Positions 36,590 to 49,587 of a stretch of 64,000 bases of DNA are shown here, piece after piece. Below the pieces are notes generated by a model that saw nothing but the letters and a program-made list of their open reading frames with translations, was not told where the DNA came from and did not search any database. Location: the NCBI RefSeq assembly GCF_949987515.2, contig NC_082692.2, positions 92,265,488 to 92,329,487 of the forward strand. Direction: 5' to 3'. How positions within the stretch are numbered: position 1 is the stretch's first letter; every line of letters starts with the position of its first letter. This DNA comes from Delphinus delphis. Lineage: Eukaryota; Chordata; Mammalia; Artiodactyla; Delphinidae. Made by a program: the position numbers and the translations under genes.

Positions 36590-37620
36590 TAGGCAAGGTG
36601 ACCAAGTAAATTGATATAACCTATCTTGAAATCAATTTGACAATACTCAGCAAAAGGCTACATCACATGCATACCCATAGGGGAGACTGGCTGAGTCCCT
36701 TACTGTGCATCTGTATGAAGGAATACAACGTAATAACTAAAAATGATATGCAGGAAAAAAACGTAACTACTTGGATAAATGTTCACAATTTAAAGTGAAA
36801 AAAGCCAGTTGCACGTATGGCTGTACAAATCTGCTTAAAAATATGTCTAGAAAGAGACACACACAGACACACCCCCGCCCCACCAAGAAAAGATTACTGG
36901 TATATATACTGAAATGTCTGCAATGATTATTTCTGGGTGGTGAGATGATGGGTGATATTTAATGTTCTTTTTTGTGTCATTTTTCTTTTCTAAATTATCT
37001 ACAGTGAATACATTTTTTATTCAGATTTTCTAAGTTTGTTCTGCTAACAGAGCTGAGAGTTAATTTACATTGAAAAAACAAAAGTAAGCAATATTAATTA
37101 TTTATTAATTTAATTAAAATAACATATTCACCATTCTCTATAAACTTTGTTTTTATATTCAGCTTCCAGTTTCATCAATAAGCATACACATTTTTACATA
37201 TTTTTTCCAAATTTATATGTATTGATTGTTTTCATTTACTTTATAAAATATTTTCTTATGCTTTATCTGAACTTCACAACAAACATTTTTAGAGGATGCA
37301 CAATATTTTCTCATGTTGATGTACAGTAATTTACCAACCAATCTCCTAACATTGAACCACTCAGGTTATATTCAACTTTGTTGCTTTTTTTACTATTATA
37401 GATAACACTACAGTGAACATCTTCAAACATGTTCATTTAGTTTTTGCTTTTCCCAAATTTCTAGAACTGGCATCACTGTACCTAAGAGTGTGTTTCTGTG
37501 GCTCTTGCTAAAAATCGTGTTTTTTTTAAAAAAATCAACAACGGATTTTTAAAAATCTACCAATATTAATACATGGTGTGGCTAGTTTCCCTCTGGAAAG
37601 AGGGATGAGTATATGTAAAA
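36590..37620. repeat. Old L1 fragments, both orientations
   Basis: 36590-37040 resembles old L1 3' text in plus orientation. 37200-37520 resembles it in minus orientation ('acactacagtgaacatc', 'ttctagaactggcatcac'). Both are diverged. The remainder of this AT-rich stretch up to 37860 shows nothing I can name. Confidence 0.4.
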
Positions 37621-37879
37621 ATCATGGCACCCCAGAGAGAGGTTTTTATTACAACTCTTCACAAGAAGGCTCCATTTAGGTTCCTTATATTGCTACTGGC
37701 TTAACTACAGACATTTTTTTAATGTATAAAACAGGGAAATTACAGAAAGTCTGACTACCATTTGATTGTTTCTGTACTTTTTTTTCATGGCTTACAAGTT
37801 CTGAGGCTTCTGAGAAAAAAGGTCAAACAAAAGACAGAATATAGAAAAGGCATATAAGATGCTTTCCCAGCCTGGCTGC

Positions 37880-38085
37880 ATAGTTAACAGACGCAGGATT
37901 ATAGTGCCGCAGGATTTTAAAGATGGGAAGGATCAGGGAGGTCGTGTATTTAAATTCCCTCATTTTAAGCATGGAAAAATAAGCCTTGAAATGTGGCAGG
38001 TAGTGACAGAGCCAGGAAAAGAACCTACAGCCGCAGATATTCAATTTATAACTCTGTTCTACTATCCAAGCATTTCCCAGTGGCT
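37880..38085 (-). repeat. MIR-like fragment
   Basis: 'ctcattttaagcatggaaaa', 'aggtagtgacagagccagg' and 'aaaagaacc' follow the inverted MIR core. Diverged. Confidence 0.5.
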
Positions 38086-38636
38086 GTTTCCCAAGTCTTC
38101 CACATGACTTTAGAACGTACAGGGGGGAGAAAAAGTAACATAATCAAAGCATTCAAACTAGCCAGGAAAGCACCGAGTTAATCAATTTATACTAGTTTTT
38201 AATTGCAGAACTTCTCAAAATCTTTGAACTGCTAACGTAACGGTTATGGTTAAGTTCTAAGTAAGGGGAGGTTTTTTTTTTTAACATCCTTATTGGAGTA
38301 TAATTGCTTAACAATGGTGTGTGAGTTTCTGCTTCATAACAAAGTGAATCAGCTATACATATACATACATCCCCATATCTCCTCCCTCTTGAGTCTCCCT
38401 CCCAACCTCCCTATACCACCCCTCTAGGTGGTCACAAAGCACTGAGCTGATCTCCCTGTGCTATGCAGCGGCTTCCCACTAGCTATCTATTTTACATTTG
38501 GCAGTGTATATATGTCCATACCACTCTCTCACTTCATCCCAGCTTACCCTTTGCCCTCCCCATGTCCTCAAGTCCATTCTCTACATCTGCGTCTTTATTC
38601 CTGTCCTGCCCCTAGGTTCTTCAGAACCTTTTATTT

Positions 38637-41145
38637 TTAGATTCCATATATATGTGTTAGCATATGGTATTTGCTTTTCTCTTTCTGACTTACTTCACTC
38701 TGTATGACAGACTCAACGTCCATGCACCTCACTACAAATAACTCAATTTCATTTCTTTTTATGGCTGAGTAATATTCCATTGTATATGTGTGCCACATCT
38801 TCTTTATCCATTCATCTGTTGATGGACACTTAGGTTGCTTCCATGTCATGGCTATTGTAAATAAAGCTGCAATGAACATTGTGGTACAAGACTCTTTTTG
38901 AATTATGGTTTTCTCAGGGTATATGTCCAATAGAGGGACGGCTGGGTCGTATGGTACGTCTATTTTTAGTTTTTTAAACAACCTCCAAACTGTTCTGCAT
39001 AGTGACTGTATCAATTTACATTCCCACCAACAGTGCAAGAGGGTTCTCTTTTCTCCACATCCTCTCCAGCATTTATAGTTTGTAGATTTTTTGATGATGG
39101 CCATTCTGACTGGAGTGAGGTGATACCTCACTGTAGTTTTGATTTGCATTTCTCTAATGATTACCGATGTTCAGCATTCTTTCATGTGTTTGTTGGCAAT
39201 CTGTACATCTTCTTTGGAGAAATGTCTATTTAGGTCTTCTGCCCATTTCTGGATTGGGTTGTTTGTTTTATTGATATTAAGCTGCATGAGCTGCTTGTAA
39301 ATTTTGGAGATTATTCCTTCGTCATTTAATCCTTCATTTGCAAATTTTTTCTCCCATTCTGACGGTTGTCTTTTCTTCTTGTTTATGTTTTCCCTTGCTG
39401 TGAGAAAGCTTTTAAGTTTCATTAGGTCAAAGGATCTCACTGTGATTTATGTCAGTGTTCTGCCTATGTTTTCCTGTAAGAGTTTTATAGTATCTGGCCG
39501 TACATTTAGGTCTTTAATCCATTTGGAGTTTATCTTTGTGTATGGTGTTAAGGAGTGTTCTAATTTCATTATTTTACATGTAGCTGTCCAGTTTTCCCAG
39601 CACCACTTATTGAAGAGACTGTCTTTTCTCCATTGTATATTCTTGCCTCCTTCATCAAAAATAAGATGACCATATGTGTGTAGGTTTATCTCTGGGCTTT
39701 CTAGCCTGTTCCATTGATCTATACTTCTGTTTTTGTGCCAGTACCATACTGTCTTGATTACTGTAGATTTGTAGTATACTCTGAAGTCTGGGAGCCTGAT
39801 TCCTCTAGCTCCATTTTTCTTTCTCAAGATTGCTTTGGCTATTTGGGGTCTCCCTAAGAATTTGTCCATTTCTTTCAGGTTCTCCATTTTATTGGCATAC
39901 AGTTTCTTGTAGTGATCTCTCATGATCCTTTGTATTTCTGCAGTGTCAGTTGTTACTTCTCCTTTTTCATTTCTGATTCTATTGATTTGAGTCCTCTTCC
40001 TTTTTTTTCTTGATGAGTCTGGCTAATGGTTTCTCAATTTTGTTGATCTTCTCAAAGAACCAGCTTTTAGTTTTATTGATATTTGCTATCGTTTACTTCA
40101 TTTCTTTTTCATTTATTTCTGATCTGATCTTTATGATTTCCTTCCTTCTGCTAACTTTGGGGTTTTTTGTTCTTCTTTCTATAATTGCTTTAGGTGTAAG
40201 GTTAGGTTGTTTACTTGAGATGTTTCTTGTTTCTTGAGGCAGGATTGTATTGCTATAATCTTCCCTCTTAGAACTGCTTTTGCTGCATCCCATAGGTTTG
40301 GGGCCGTCGTGTTTTCATTGTCATTTGTTTCTAGGTATTTTTGGATTTCCTCTTTGATTTCTTCAGTGATCTGTTGGTTATTAAGTAGTGTATTGTTTAG
40401 CCTCCATGTGTTTGTATTTGTACAGATTTTTTTCCTGTAATTGATATCTAGTCTCACAACGTTGCGGTTGGAAAAGATACTTGATATGATTTCAATTTTC
40501 TTAAATTTACCATGGCTAGATTTGTGACTCAAGATATGATTTATCCTGGAGAATGTTCCATAAGCACTTGAGAAGAAAGTGTATTCTGTTGTTTTTGGAT
40601 GGAATATCCTATAAAAATCAATTAAGTCCATCTTGTTTAATGTATCATTTAAAGCTTGTGTTTCCTTATATATTTTCATTTCAGATGATCTGTCCACTGG
40701 TGAAAGTGAGGTGTTCACTTTCACTATGATTGTGTTACTGTTGATTTCCCGTTTTATAGCTGTTAGCATTTCCCTTATGTAGAGGTGCTCCTATGTTGGA
40801 TTCATAAATATTTACAATTGTTATATCTTCTTCTTGGATTGATCCCTTGATCATTATGTAGTGTCCTTCTTTGTCTCTTGTAATAGTCTTTATTTTAAAG
40901 TCTCTTTTGTCTGATATGAGAATTACTACTCCAGCTTTCTTTTGATTTCCATTTGCATGGAATACCTTTTTCTATCCCCTCACTTTCAGTCTGTATGTGT
41001 CCCTAGGTCTGAAGTGGGTCTCTTGTAGACAGCATGTATACGGGTCTTGTTTTTGTATCCATTCAGGCAGTCTGTGTCTTTTGGTTGGAGCATTTAATCC
41101 ATTTACATTTAAGGTAGTTATCAACATACATGTTCTTATTACCAT
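38637..41145 (-). pseudogene. L1-D ORF2 with RT segment deleted
   Basis: The start ATG is at 41145. Endonuclease text is in pieces (40179-40769: SNRNVVRLDINYRK, where SDH has become SNR). At about 39849 the text jumps from 'acaaattcttagg' (L1-B about 13735) to 'gaccccaaatagcc' (L1-B about 14990), removing fingers, palm and [29 protein letters not shown] and the zinc-knuckle end [15 protein letters not shown] (38637-39149) remain. Confidence 0.9.
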
Positions 41146-41441
41146 TTTCTTAATTGTTTTGGATTTCTTGTTCTAGGTCTTTTCCTTCTCTTGTGTTTCC
41201 TGCCTAGAGAAGTTCCTGTGGCATTTGGTGTAAAGCTGGTTTGGTGGTGCTAAATTCTCTTAGTTTCTTCTTGTCTGTAAAGGTTTTAATTTCTCTGTCA
41301 AATCTGAATGAGATCCTTGCTGGGTAGAGTAATCTTGGTTGTAGGTTTTTCCCTTTCATCACTTTGAATATGTCCTGCAACTCCCTTCTGGCCTGCAGAG
41401 TTTGTGCTGAAAGATCAGCTGTTAACTTTATGGGGATTCCC

Positions 41442-42456
41442 TTGTATGTTATTTGTTGTTTTTCCCTGCTGCTCTTAATATTTTTTCTTTGTATTTAATT
41501 TTTTAATTATTTATTTATTTATTTTTGCCTGCATTGGGTCTTCGTTGCTGTGCACAGGCTTTCTCTGGTTCTGGCGAGCGGGAGCTACTGTTTGTTGCGG
41601 TGCGCAGGCTTCTCATTGTGGTGACTTCTCTTGTTGCGGAGCACGGGCTCTAGGTGTGCAGGCTTAAGTAATTGTGGTACATGGGCTCAGTAGTTATGGC
41701 TTGCAGGCTCTAGAGCACAGGCTCAGTAGCTGTGGCACACAGGCTTAGTTGCTCCGTGGCATGTGGGATATTCCCAGACCAGGGCTCGAACCCATTTTCC
41801 CTGCATTGGCAGGCGGATTCTTAACCATTGTGCCACCAGGGAAGCCCCTGTATTTAATTTTTATAGTTTGATTAATATGTGTCTTCGCTTGTTTCTCCTT
41901 GAAAATATCCTGTATGGGACTCTATGCCCTTCCTGGACTTGATTGACTATTTCCTTTCCCATATTAGAGAAGTTTTCAACTATAATCTCTTCAAATATTT
42001 TCTCAATCCCTTTCTTTTTCTCTTCTTCTTCTGGGACCCCTATAATATAATTTGACTGTTGGTGTGTTTAATGTTGTCCCAGAGGTCTCTATGACTGTCC
42101 TCAATTCTTTTCATTCATTTTTCTATATTCAGCTCTGCAGTAGTTATTTCCACTATTTTATCTTCCAGGTCACTTATCTGTTCTTCTACCTCAGTTATTC
42201 TGCTATTGATTCCTTCTAGGGAATTTTTAATTTCATTTATTGTGTTGTTCATCACTGTTTGTTTGCTCTTTAGTTCTTCTAGGTTCTTGTTAAAAGTTTC
42301 TTGTATTTTCTCCATTCTACCAAGATTATGGATCATCCTGACTAACATTATTCTGAATTCTTTTTCAGGTACACTGCCTATTTCCTCTTCATTTGTCTGG
42401 TCTGGTGGGTTTTTATCTTTCTCCTTCATCTGCTGTGTGTTCCTCTGTCTTCTCAT
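41442..42456 (-). pseudogene. L1-D ORF1, frameshifted and split by a SINE
   Basis: Opens MRRQRNTQQMKEKDKNPPDQ at 42456 and runs 113 codons, past NNTINEIKNSLEGINSRI, to a stop at 42115 where L1-C continues NKEKRMK. The rest (RRM and C-terminal domain start) is out of frame. A 345-bp SINE splits it at 41504-41848. The subfamily one-base loss (gcagcagggaaaa) is present at about 41461-41473. Confidence 0.88.
41504..41848 (-). mobile_element. CHR-type SINE, long form, inside L1-D
   Basis: Inverted long form: 'gggtcttcgttgctg', three '...cagtagttatggc'-type units, B box 'gggctcgaaccc', end 'ccaccagggaagcccc'. A perfect 14-bp TSD, tgtatttaattttt, lies at 41490-41503 and 41849-41862. Confidence 0.94.
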
Positions 42457-45400
42457 TTTGCTTAACTTACTGTGTTTGAGGTCTCCTTTTTGCAGGCTGC
42501 AGGTTCGTAATTCCTGTTGTTTTGGGTGTCTGCCCCCAGTGGCTAAGGTTGGTTCAGTGGGTTGTGTAGGCTTCCTGGTGGAGGGGACTAGTGCCTGTGT
42601 TCTGGTGGATGAGGCTGGATCTTGTCTTTCTGGTGGGCAGGACCACGTCGGGTGGTGTGTTTTGGGGTGTCTGTGACCTTATTATGAATTTAGGCAGCCT
42701 CTCTCCTAGTGGGTGGTGTTGTGTTCCTGTCTTGCTAGTTGTTTGGCATAGGGTGTCCAGCACTGTAGCTTGCTGGTTGTTGAGTGGAGCTGGGTCTTAG
42801 CGTTGAGATGAAGATCTCTGGGAGAGCTTTCGCCACTTGATATTATGGGGAGCTGGGAGGTCTCTGGTGGACCAATGCCCTGATCTCAGCTCTCCCACCT
42901 CAGAGGCACAGGCCTGACACCCGGCCAGAGCAGCAAGACCCTGTCAGTCATACAGCTCAGAAGAAAAGGGAGAAAAAAAAGAAAGAAATAAAATAAAATA
43001 AAATAAAGTTATTAAAATAAACAATAAAAAATCATTATTAAAAATTTTTTAATTAAAAATAAAAAAAAGAAAGGAGATAGCAACCAAACCAAAAAACAAA
43101 TCCACCAATTATAAGAAGAGCTAAAAACTATACTAAAAAAAAAAAAAAGGACAGACAGAACCCTAGGACAAATGGTAAAAGCAAAGCTATACAGACAAAA
43201 TCACACAAACAAGCATACACATACACACTCACAAAAAGAGAAAAAGAAAAAAAATATATATATATAAAAGGAGGAAGAGAGCAACCAAATCAATAAATAA
43301 ATCTACCAATGATAATAAACTCTAAATACTAAACTAAGATAAACATAAAGCCAGGAAGAAATTAGATGCAGAAAGCAAACACGAAGTCCACAGTTGCTCC
43401 CAAAGTCCACCACCTCAACTTTGGGATGATTCGTTGTCTATTCCGGTGTTCCACAGATGCAGGGTACATCCAGTTCATTGCGGAGGTTTAATCCGCTGCT
43501 CCTGAGGCTGCTGGGAGAGATTTCCCTTTCTCTTCTTTGTTCGCACGGCTCCTGGGGTTCAGCTTTGGATTTGGACTCACCTCTGCGTGTAGGTCACCTG
43601 AGGGTGTCTGTTCTTCACCCAGACAGGACGGGGTTAAAGGAGCAGCTGATTAGGGGGCTCTGGCTCACTCAGGCCGGGGGGAAGGGAGGGGTACGGAAAG
43701 CGGGGCAAGCCTGCGGCGGCAAAGGCCAGTGTGACATTGCACCAGCCTGAGGCGCGCTGTGCATTCTCCTGGGCAAGTTGTCCCTGGATCACAGGATCCT
43801 GGCAGTGGCGGGCTGCACAGGCTTCCGGGAGGGGCGGTGTGGATAGTGACCTGTGTTTGCACACAGGCTTCTTGGCGGCTGCAGCAGCAGCCTTAGAGTC
43901 TCATGCTCGTCTCTGGTGTCTGCACTGACAGCCACGGCTCACACCCATCTCTGGAGCTCGGTTAGGGGGCACTCTGAATCCCCTCTCCTCGCACACCCTT
44001 AAGCAATGGTCTCTTGCCTCTTAGGCAAGTCCAGGCTTTTTCCTGGACTCTTCTGGCTAGCTGTGGGGCACTAGCCCCCTTCAGGCTGTGTTCACGCAGC
44101 CAACCCCAGTCCTCTCCCTGGGATCCGACGTCCAAAGCCTGAGCCTCAGCTCCCAACCCCGCCCACCCTGGCGGGTGAGCACATAAGCCTCTCAGTCTGG
44201 TGAGTGCTGGTCGGCACCGATCCTCTTTGTGGGAATCTCTCTGCTTTACCCTCCGCAACCCTGTGGCTGCGCCCTCCTCCATGGCTCCGAAGCTTCCCAC
44301 CTGTCCCCACCCCATCTCTGCCAGTGAAGGGGCTTCCTAGTGTGTGAAAACCTTTCCTCCTTCACAGTTCCCTCCCCTAGGTGCAGGTCCTGTCCCTGTT
44401 CTTTTGTCTCCATTTTTTCTTTTTTCTTTTTTCTTTTGCCCTCCCTAGGTACATGGGAAATTCTTGACTTTTGGGATGTCTGAGGTCTTCTGCCAGCCAT
44501 CTGGCACTGCCAGGCCCATAGCATACACAGGATCAACATTTATTTTACAAATAAGTTCACCTTTTCCTGAGGTTTCCATGGTTTCCAAAGCCCTCAGCAC
44601 CTTGCGTGACCATCTTCTGGATAAACACCAATTTTAAATATAGTCTATCAGTGGGATATGCTTTTTCAGTGGGATATACTTTTAAAGAGAGAGAGAATCA
44701 GCCGTTGTCTTATGGGTTTTGCACAGGGGTCCGTAAGGGGAAAGGTACTATACTAGTTCTCAGGTACTATTTCGTGGCCCCCCTCAAACATTACTGAGAA
44801 CTGAGGGGAGCCATTTCCCCTCCTGGGCCATGGCTGCCTCATCTACAAGAGGAAGGGTTTTTGCCTGAAGATTTTGGAAGCTCCCTCCATTCTAAACCTT
44901 CATTTTTGCATAAATTTTTCTTAATGCTGGATATCCCCTGAGCAGGACTCCCTACTAGATAGTCTGTCTTTGTCTCACCAAGGAGATTTTATGGCGCAAA
45001 CGCCAACAGCTGGGAGGTAGGGGGGATGTGAGAATCATTTTTATTTCTTAATCCAAGACAGACCTCAAAAGACCCATGACTTGAAAAGACACTTAAGAAC
45101 ACCTTAAACAGATATTTGGAATCTGAGCCCCTGGGACCCCAACACACCTCACTCACACTCATTCTGATCAGGTGCCTTGTTTTGGAGCAGGCTGGAATAA
45201 AATATTGTGCCCTGTTATCTTATTATATTGGGTTCTCAGTTTCCAGGGTTAACATGCTTTGCTTCCTGAGCCTACACCACACACTGACTCCTAAGACAGG
45301 TAGACAACTACTCCTTTCAAAAACAGACATAAAATACGGTTGTCTGACCATGTTCCCTTCTTATCCAATCAGCCAGCCCTGGATCGCTCTTGCCAAAACT

Positions 45401-45544
45401 CTTCAGTTACTGTGAACCGACCTTAACCCTGTTGATTGGATCAGTGTTCTCGTGCCAAGGAAAAGCTGCCTTTCCAACATAAGACAGGTCATACCAGGTC
45501 TGAGCCCCTCAGCCCTCAAAAACTAATGCTCCCCCAGGTGATAC

Positions 45545-45860
45545 CCAAATGGCATTCTTTCATTTTTCGACAAATGTTTATTAAGTGCTTATTAAGTGAC
45601 AGTTACTAGGCTGGGGATATTGTGAATAATACAGAAGCATCCCCACCCACCATCACAGGACATATCAGGTAAAGCAAAGGGCATTCAACAAATACCTACA
45701 CAAGTAATTATAGGGGAGGTAAATGACATAAAAGGAAGGCACAAGAAGCCATAAGAACAAATAAATGGAAGCATCTAAATCTGGAATGTGGGACAACGGA
45801 AGGGCATTTCAAATGGACTTCCCAGAGTAAGCTTAGCTGAGTCCTGACCATGTAAAGCTG
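45545..45860 (+). repeat. L2-like remnant
   Basis: 'aaatgtttattaagtgctta', 'gggatattgtgaataata', 'gggcatttcaaatgg' and 'gagtcctgacca' follow the L2 3' order as remembered. No TSD. Confidence 0.5.
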
Positions 45861-46199
45861 AAGGCGGATGGTCAACACATCCGGACATAGTAGGCCCTCC
45901 ACCAGACACTGTGCTCTAGTTCATCCCAAGATGAGTTCTTCCTCACCTGCAAGGCTTCCCTAAAATGGCTCTTCCTCACACAGGCCTTCTCTGATCAACC
46001 CAGCTTTCCTGGCATCTACCCCAACTCCTCACCACTTCTCTTTATCACAGCACCTGCTGATGTACTTCCACTACAGAATAGGATGGACTTCATATACTCT
46101 CATTCTTTTCAAGAATTTTTAAACAGATGATATATGTGTTTTCATTTTTATTTCTCTATTAAAAAGTCATAAATCAGAAAAAAAAAAAAAAGACACCTC

Positions 46200-46416
46200 G
46201 GGCTTCCCTGATGGCGCAGTGGTTGAGAGTCCGCCTGCTGATGCAGGGGATGTGGGTTCGTGCCCTGGTCTGGAAAGATCCCACATGCCGCAGAGCGGCT
46301 GGGCCCGCGAGCCATGGCCGCTGAGCCTGCGCGTCCAGAGCCTGTGCTCCGCAACGGGAGAGGCCACAACAATGAGAGGCCCACATACCACAAAAAAACA
46401 AAACAAAACAATAAAA
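46200..46416 (+). mobile_element. CHR-type SINE, short form
   Basis: gggcttccctgatggcgcag head, end gagaggcccacatacc, then a (AAAAC)n-like tail. The short TSD acacctc lies at 46193-46199 and 46417-46423. A poly-A run just before it (46178-46191) belongs to the flank. Confidence 0.9.
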
Positions 46417-46689
46417 ACACCTCATATCAGTTCAGAGTTGATGTCACTGTATCTCTTAGACTTTGCACAGCTAAAAGACAGGGAAGTTATGTTTCATCGC
46501 TGTATTCTCAGGAATAGCACAGTACCTAGAAGACAGCAGGACATTTCTGATGGTTTGCTAAACAAACAGTCCATATTTTATGCCAGAAAGCAAATCTTCA
46601 AACAGAGGGAGCTAGACTCATTTCTATCACTAGAAGAAGTCAAAAAACAGACCCCACTGATGGATGGCAGACAATCAAGGAGGCATGAA

Positions 46690-47440
46690 TCCAAAAAAAA
46701 GATATGTTACTGTATATACCCAAAAGAATTGGAAGCAGGGACTCAGCCAGATACTTGTACACCAATGCTCATGGCAGCATTATTCACAATACACAAAAGC
46801 TGAAAACAACCCAAACATCCACTGACAGATGATTAAACAAAATGCGGTATACAGAAACACTGGAATATTATTCAGCCTTAAAAAGGAATTAAATTCTTTT
46901 TTTTTATTGAAGTATAGTTGATTTACAAAGTTGTGTTAATTTCTACTGTACAGCAAAGTGATTCAGTTATACATATATATACATTCTTTTTTTATATTCA
47001 TTTTCATTATGGTTTATCACAGAATAGTGAATACGTTTCCCTGTGCTAATCAGCAGGACCTTGTTGCTTATCAAGAAATGAAATTCTGATACATGCTACA
47101 ACACGAATGAACCTTGAAGACATTATGGTAAGTGAAATAAGCCAATCATAAAAGGACAAATATTGTATGATTCCATCTATGAGGCACTTAGAATAGAGTA
47201 ATTAAAAGAGACACAAAGTAGAAAAAAGGTTACCAGGGGCTAGGGGAGGAGAGAATGAAAAATTATTGTTTAATGGTACAGAGTTTCTGTTTGGGATGGT
47301 GAACAAGCTCGGGAAAGGCACAGTGGTGATTGAGGGTTGCACAACATTGGGAATGTACATGATGTCAATGAATTACCCGTTTAAAAATAATTAAAATGAT
47401 AAATTTTATGTTATATATATATTTTACCTCCCTCCCCCAC
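46690..47440 (+). repeat. Old L1 (L1MA/MB-like) ORF2 end and 3' UTR, split by a younger stub
   Basis: 'atatacccaaaagaattgga', 'gcagcattattcacaata', 'acactggaatattattcagc', then after the insertion 'atgaaccttgaagacattatg' and 'ttaccaggggctaggggag' read in the order of old L1 3' ends. Confidence 0.8.
46898..47072 (-). mobile_element. L1 3'-end insertion into old L1
   Basis: Poly-T then 'ttgaagtatagttgatttac', 'ctgtacagcaaagtgattc' and 'cagcaggaccttgttg'. TSD aaggaattaaattct (46883-46897) and aagaaatgaaattct (47073-47087), two mismatches. Confidence 0.85.
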
Positions 47441-47674
47441 CAAAAACAGATTTATCACTTGTATATTCCTCCAGTCAAGGACTCTGAGACAATCCAAGAG
47501 GCTTTATTCCACAATAGCAAATCCTTTGAAAATATCATTGTAATTTGGTAGAACACTTTATGTGGCATTTCCAATTCATGAAAATGGGCAAGAGTGAAGC
47601 AAAGAAGATTTAAATAAATTTTCAGTTAGGCCAGGCAAAGAGATCGTGCATTTGAAGAAACGAGAATAACAACA

Positions 47675-47800
47675 TTTATTAAAAGGCTCTGTATGTGCTA
47701 GATATTGTACTACTAGGTGATTCTGTGTATATTATTTCATTTGGTCTTTACAATACTCTACTAGGTAGGCATTATTATGCCTTTAATCAACTGCAAGAAA
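47675..47800 (-). repeat. MIR fragment
   Basis: 'acatttattaaaaggctctg', 'tgtgctagatattgtac', 'ctactaggtaggcattatta': the inverted MIR 3' half. Confidence 0.6.
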
Positions 47801-47820
47801 TTGATTAAACAAGTAAAATG

Positions 47821-47852
47821 TGATAAACCATAATGGAAAAGAATATGAAAAG

Positions 47853-47894
<42 letters not shown>

Positions 47895-47963
47895 AACTGA
47901 ATCACTTTGCTGGACAGCAGAAGTTAACACAACATTGTAAATCAAATATAATTCAATTAAAAA
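47821..47963 (+). mobile_element. L1 3'-end insertion with (AT)n microsatellite
   Basis: 'gataaaccataatggaaaag' and 'gacagcagaagttaacac' mark the L1 end. A perfect TSD, aagtaaaatg, lies at 47811-47820 and 47964-47973. An (AT)16 run occupies about 47855-47886, at the place where related stubs have only a few AT units. Confidence 0.9.
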
Positions 47964-48009
47964 AAGTAAAATGCTAGTTACGACAAAGAAAAAAATAACC
48001 ACAGTGCTA

Positions 48010-49060
48010 TCCTAGCATGAAAGGGATGAATGAACAGAGCTACAAAATCACTACCAGCAGTAGGCAAGACAAAACTTCAGATCTGTACTCAACGAGGTTA
48101 TCAGGTTGATTGCCTCAAAAAAAGTCAACTTTCTCCACAGCATTATAACAGGACCCAGAGTCCCAATACTGAAGGGAAAAGAAAATGAACAGGTGTCAAA
48201 CCCAAGATGACCCAGATATTGGAATTATCAGACAAAGACCAAAGCAGCTATTATAACCATCAGCTATGAGGTAAAGATGAATGCTCTTGAAATGAATGAA
48301 AAGACAGGCATTCATTCTCAACAGAGAAGCAGGAGCTATTTTTAAAAAGGAAACTTTAGAATTGCAAAATACAATATATGAAAATCAAAATTCACTGGAC
48401 AGGCTCAAGAGCAGAATGAAAATGACAGAAAAAATAGGAAACTTGAAGACATATCAAAAGAAAGTACACAAACTAAGAATAGAGAAAAAAAATTTTTAAA
48501 CAGTGAACAAAGCCTAAGGCATCTCTCGGATAATCAAAGGTCTAACATTCATGCATTGGTATCCCAAAATGAGAGGCGACATTGGTGTTGAAAAAATATT
48601 TGGAATCATGGCTAAAAACTCCCCCAAATATGGTTAAAGACACAAATTTACAGACACAAGTATCTCAACAAACCCCAAACAGGATAATCTCTAAGAAAAC
48701 AATGTCCAAAAGCATAATCAAACTACTGCAGACAAAACAATTTTTAAATCTTGAAAGAATCCAGGAAAAAAAAAATGACACAATACATATGAGAGAACAG
48801 TGATTCAAATGACTGTTATTAGAAACCACATGAACAGAAAAGAGTGAAATATTTTTGAAGTGATGAAAGCAAAGAACTGTCAACCCAGGACTGTGTATCC
48901 AGTGAAAATAGCATTCAAGAATGAAGGTGAAATAAAGACATTTGCAGATGAAGAGAAACTAAGAGAATTCATCACCATAAGACTTGCTCTAAAACAAACA
49001 CTAAAAGAAGTTTTTTAAGGTGAAGGGAAACATGGAACTTCAGGAATGAAGGAAGAGCAA
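48010..49060 (+). repeat. Old L1 (L1M-like) 5'/ORF1 region
   Basis: Decayed ORF1 text: 'ggaattatcagacaaagacc', ATKG-like frames, 48582-48803 reading TPNRIISKK-type text, and an end 'aaaagaagttttttaa'. Many stops. A continuous protein cannot be read. Confidence 0.65.
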
Positions 49061-49149
49061 CAGAAATAGTTTGGGTAAATATAATAGATTGCTTTCTCCT
49101 TTAAATTATAAAACATATGTATGAGTGCTGCAAGCAAAAATTATATGCA

Positions 49150-49385
49150 GGCCACAACTACTGAGCCTGCGCTCTAGAGCCTGCAAGCCACAACTACTGA
49201 GCCTGCATGCCACAGTTACTGAAGCCCGCACACCTAGAGCCTGTGCTTCACAACAAGAGAAGTCACCAGAGTAAGAAGCTCACGCGCTGAAATGAAGAGC
49301 AGCCCCTGCTCAATGCAACTGGAGAAAGCCTACACGCAGCAATAAAGACCCAATGCAGCCAAAAATAAATAAATAAAAACTTTTT
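49150..49385 (+). mobile_element. CHR-type SINE, long form, 5'-truncated
   Basis: Lacks the tRNA head and starts 'gccacaactactgagcctgc'. It continues through 'aacaagagaagtcacc' to 'gacccaatgcagcc' and a (AAATA)n tail. No TSD could be fixed. Confidence 0.85.
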
Positions 49386-49587
49386 AAAAAACATTAAAAA
49401 AATTCTTTTAAAGCCGAACTACTTAAAAAAAACACAAAAAACAAAAAACCTGAGTGTTAAGAATAATCCAGAGATCGACCAGAGGACAGACAGCAGAAGC
49501 AAGAAGAACTACAATCCTGCAGCCTGTGGAACAAAAACCACATTCACACACACACAAAAAAAAACACATTCCAGAAAGATAGACAAC

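Larger units (their letters stand above)
38268..44497 (-). mobile_element. L1-D, ORF2 deletion, SINE inside, no clear TSD
   Basis: From the poly-T start (38270) to 'gaggtcttctgccagc' at 44497, which is about 115 nt short of the L1 5' end. The order 3' UTR, ORF2, ORF1 and 5' UTR is complete apart from a 1.25-kb loss in ORF2. A SINE interrupts ORF1. The flanks (ctaagtaaggggagg and catctggcactgcc) do not match, so no TSD is seen. It is in sense with SUMF1. Confidence 0.9.

Noticed and set aside
44498..45540. Old LTR next to L1-D
   Set aside because: A CCAATCA motif and an AATAAA occur, but I could not find LTR ends or a TSD, so it was not listed as a feature.
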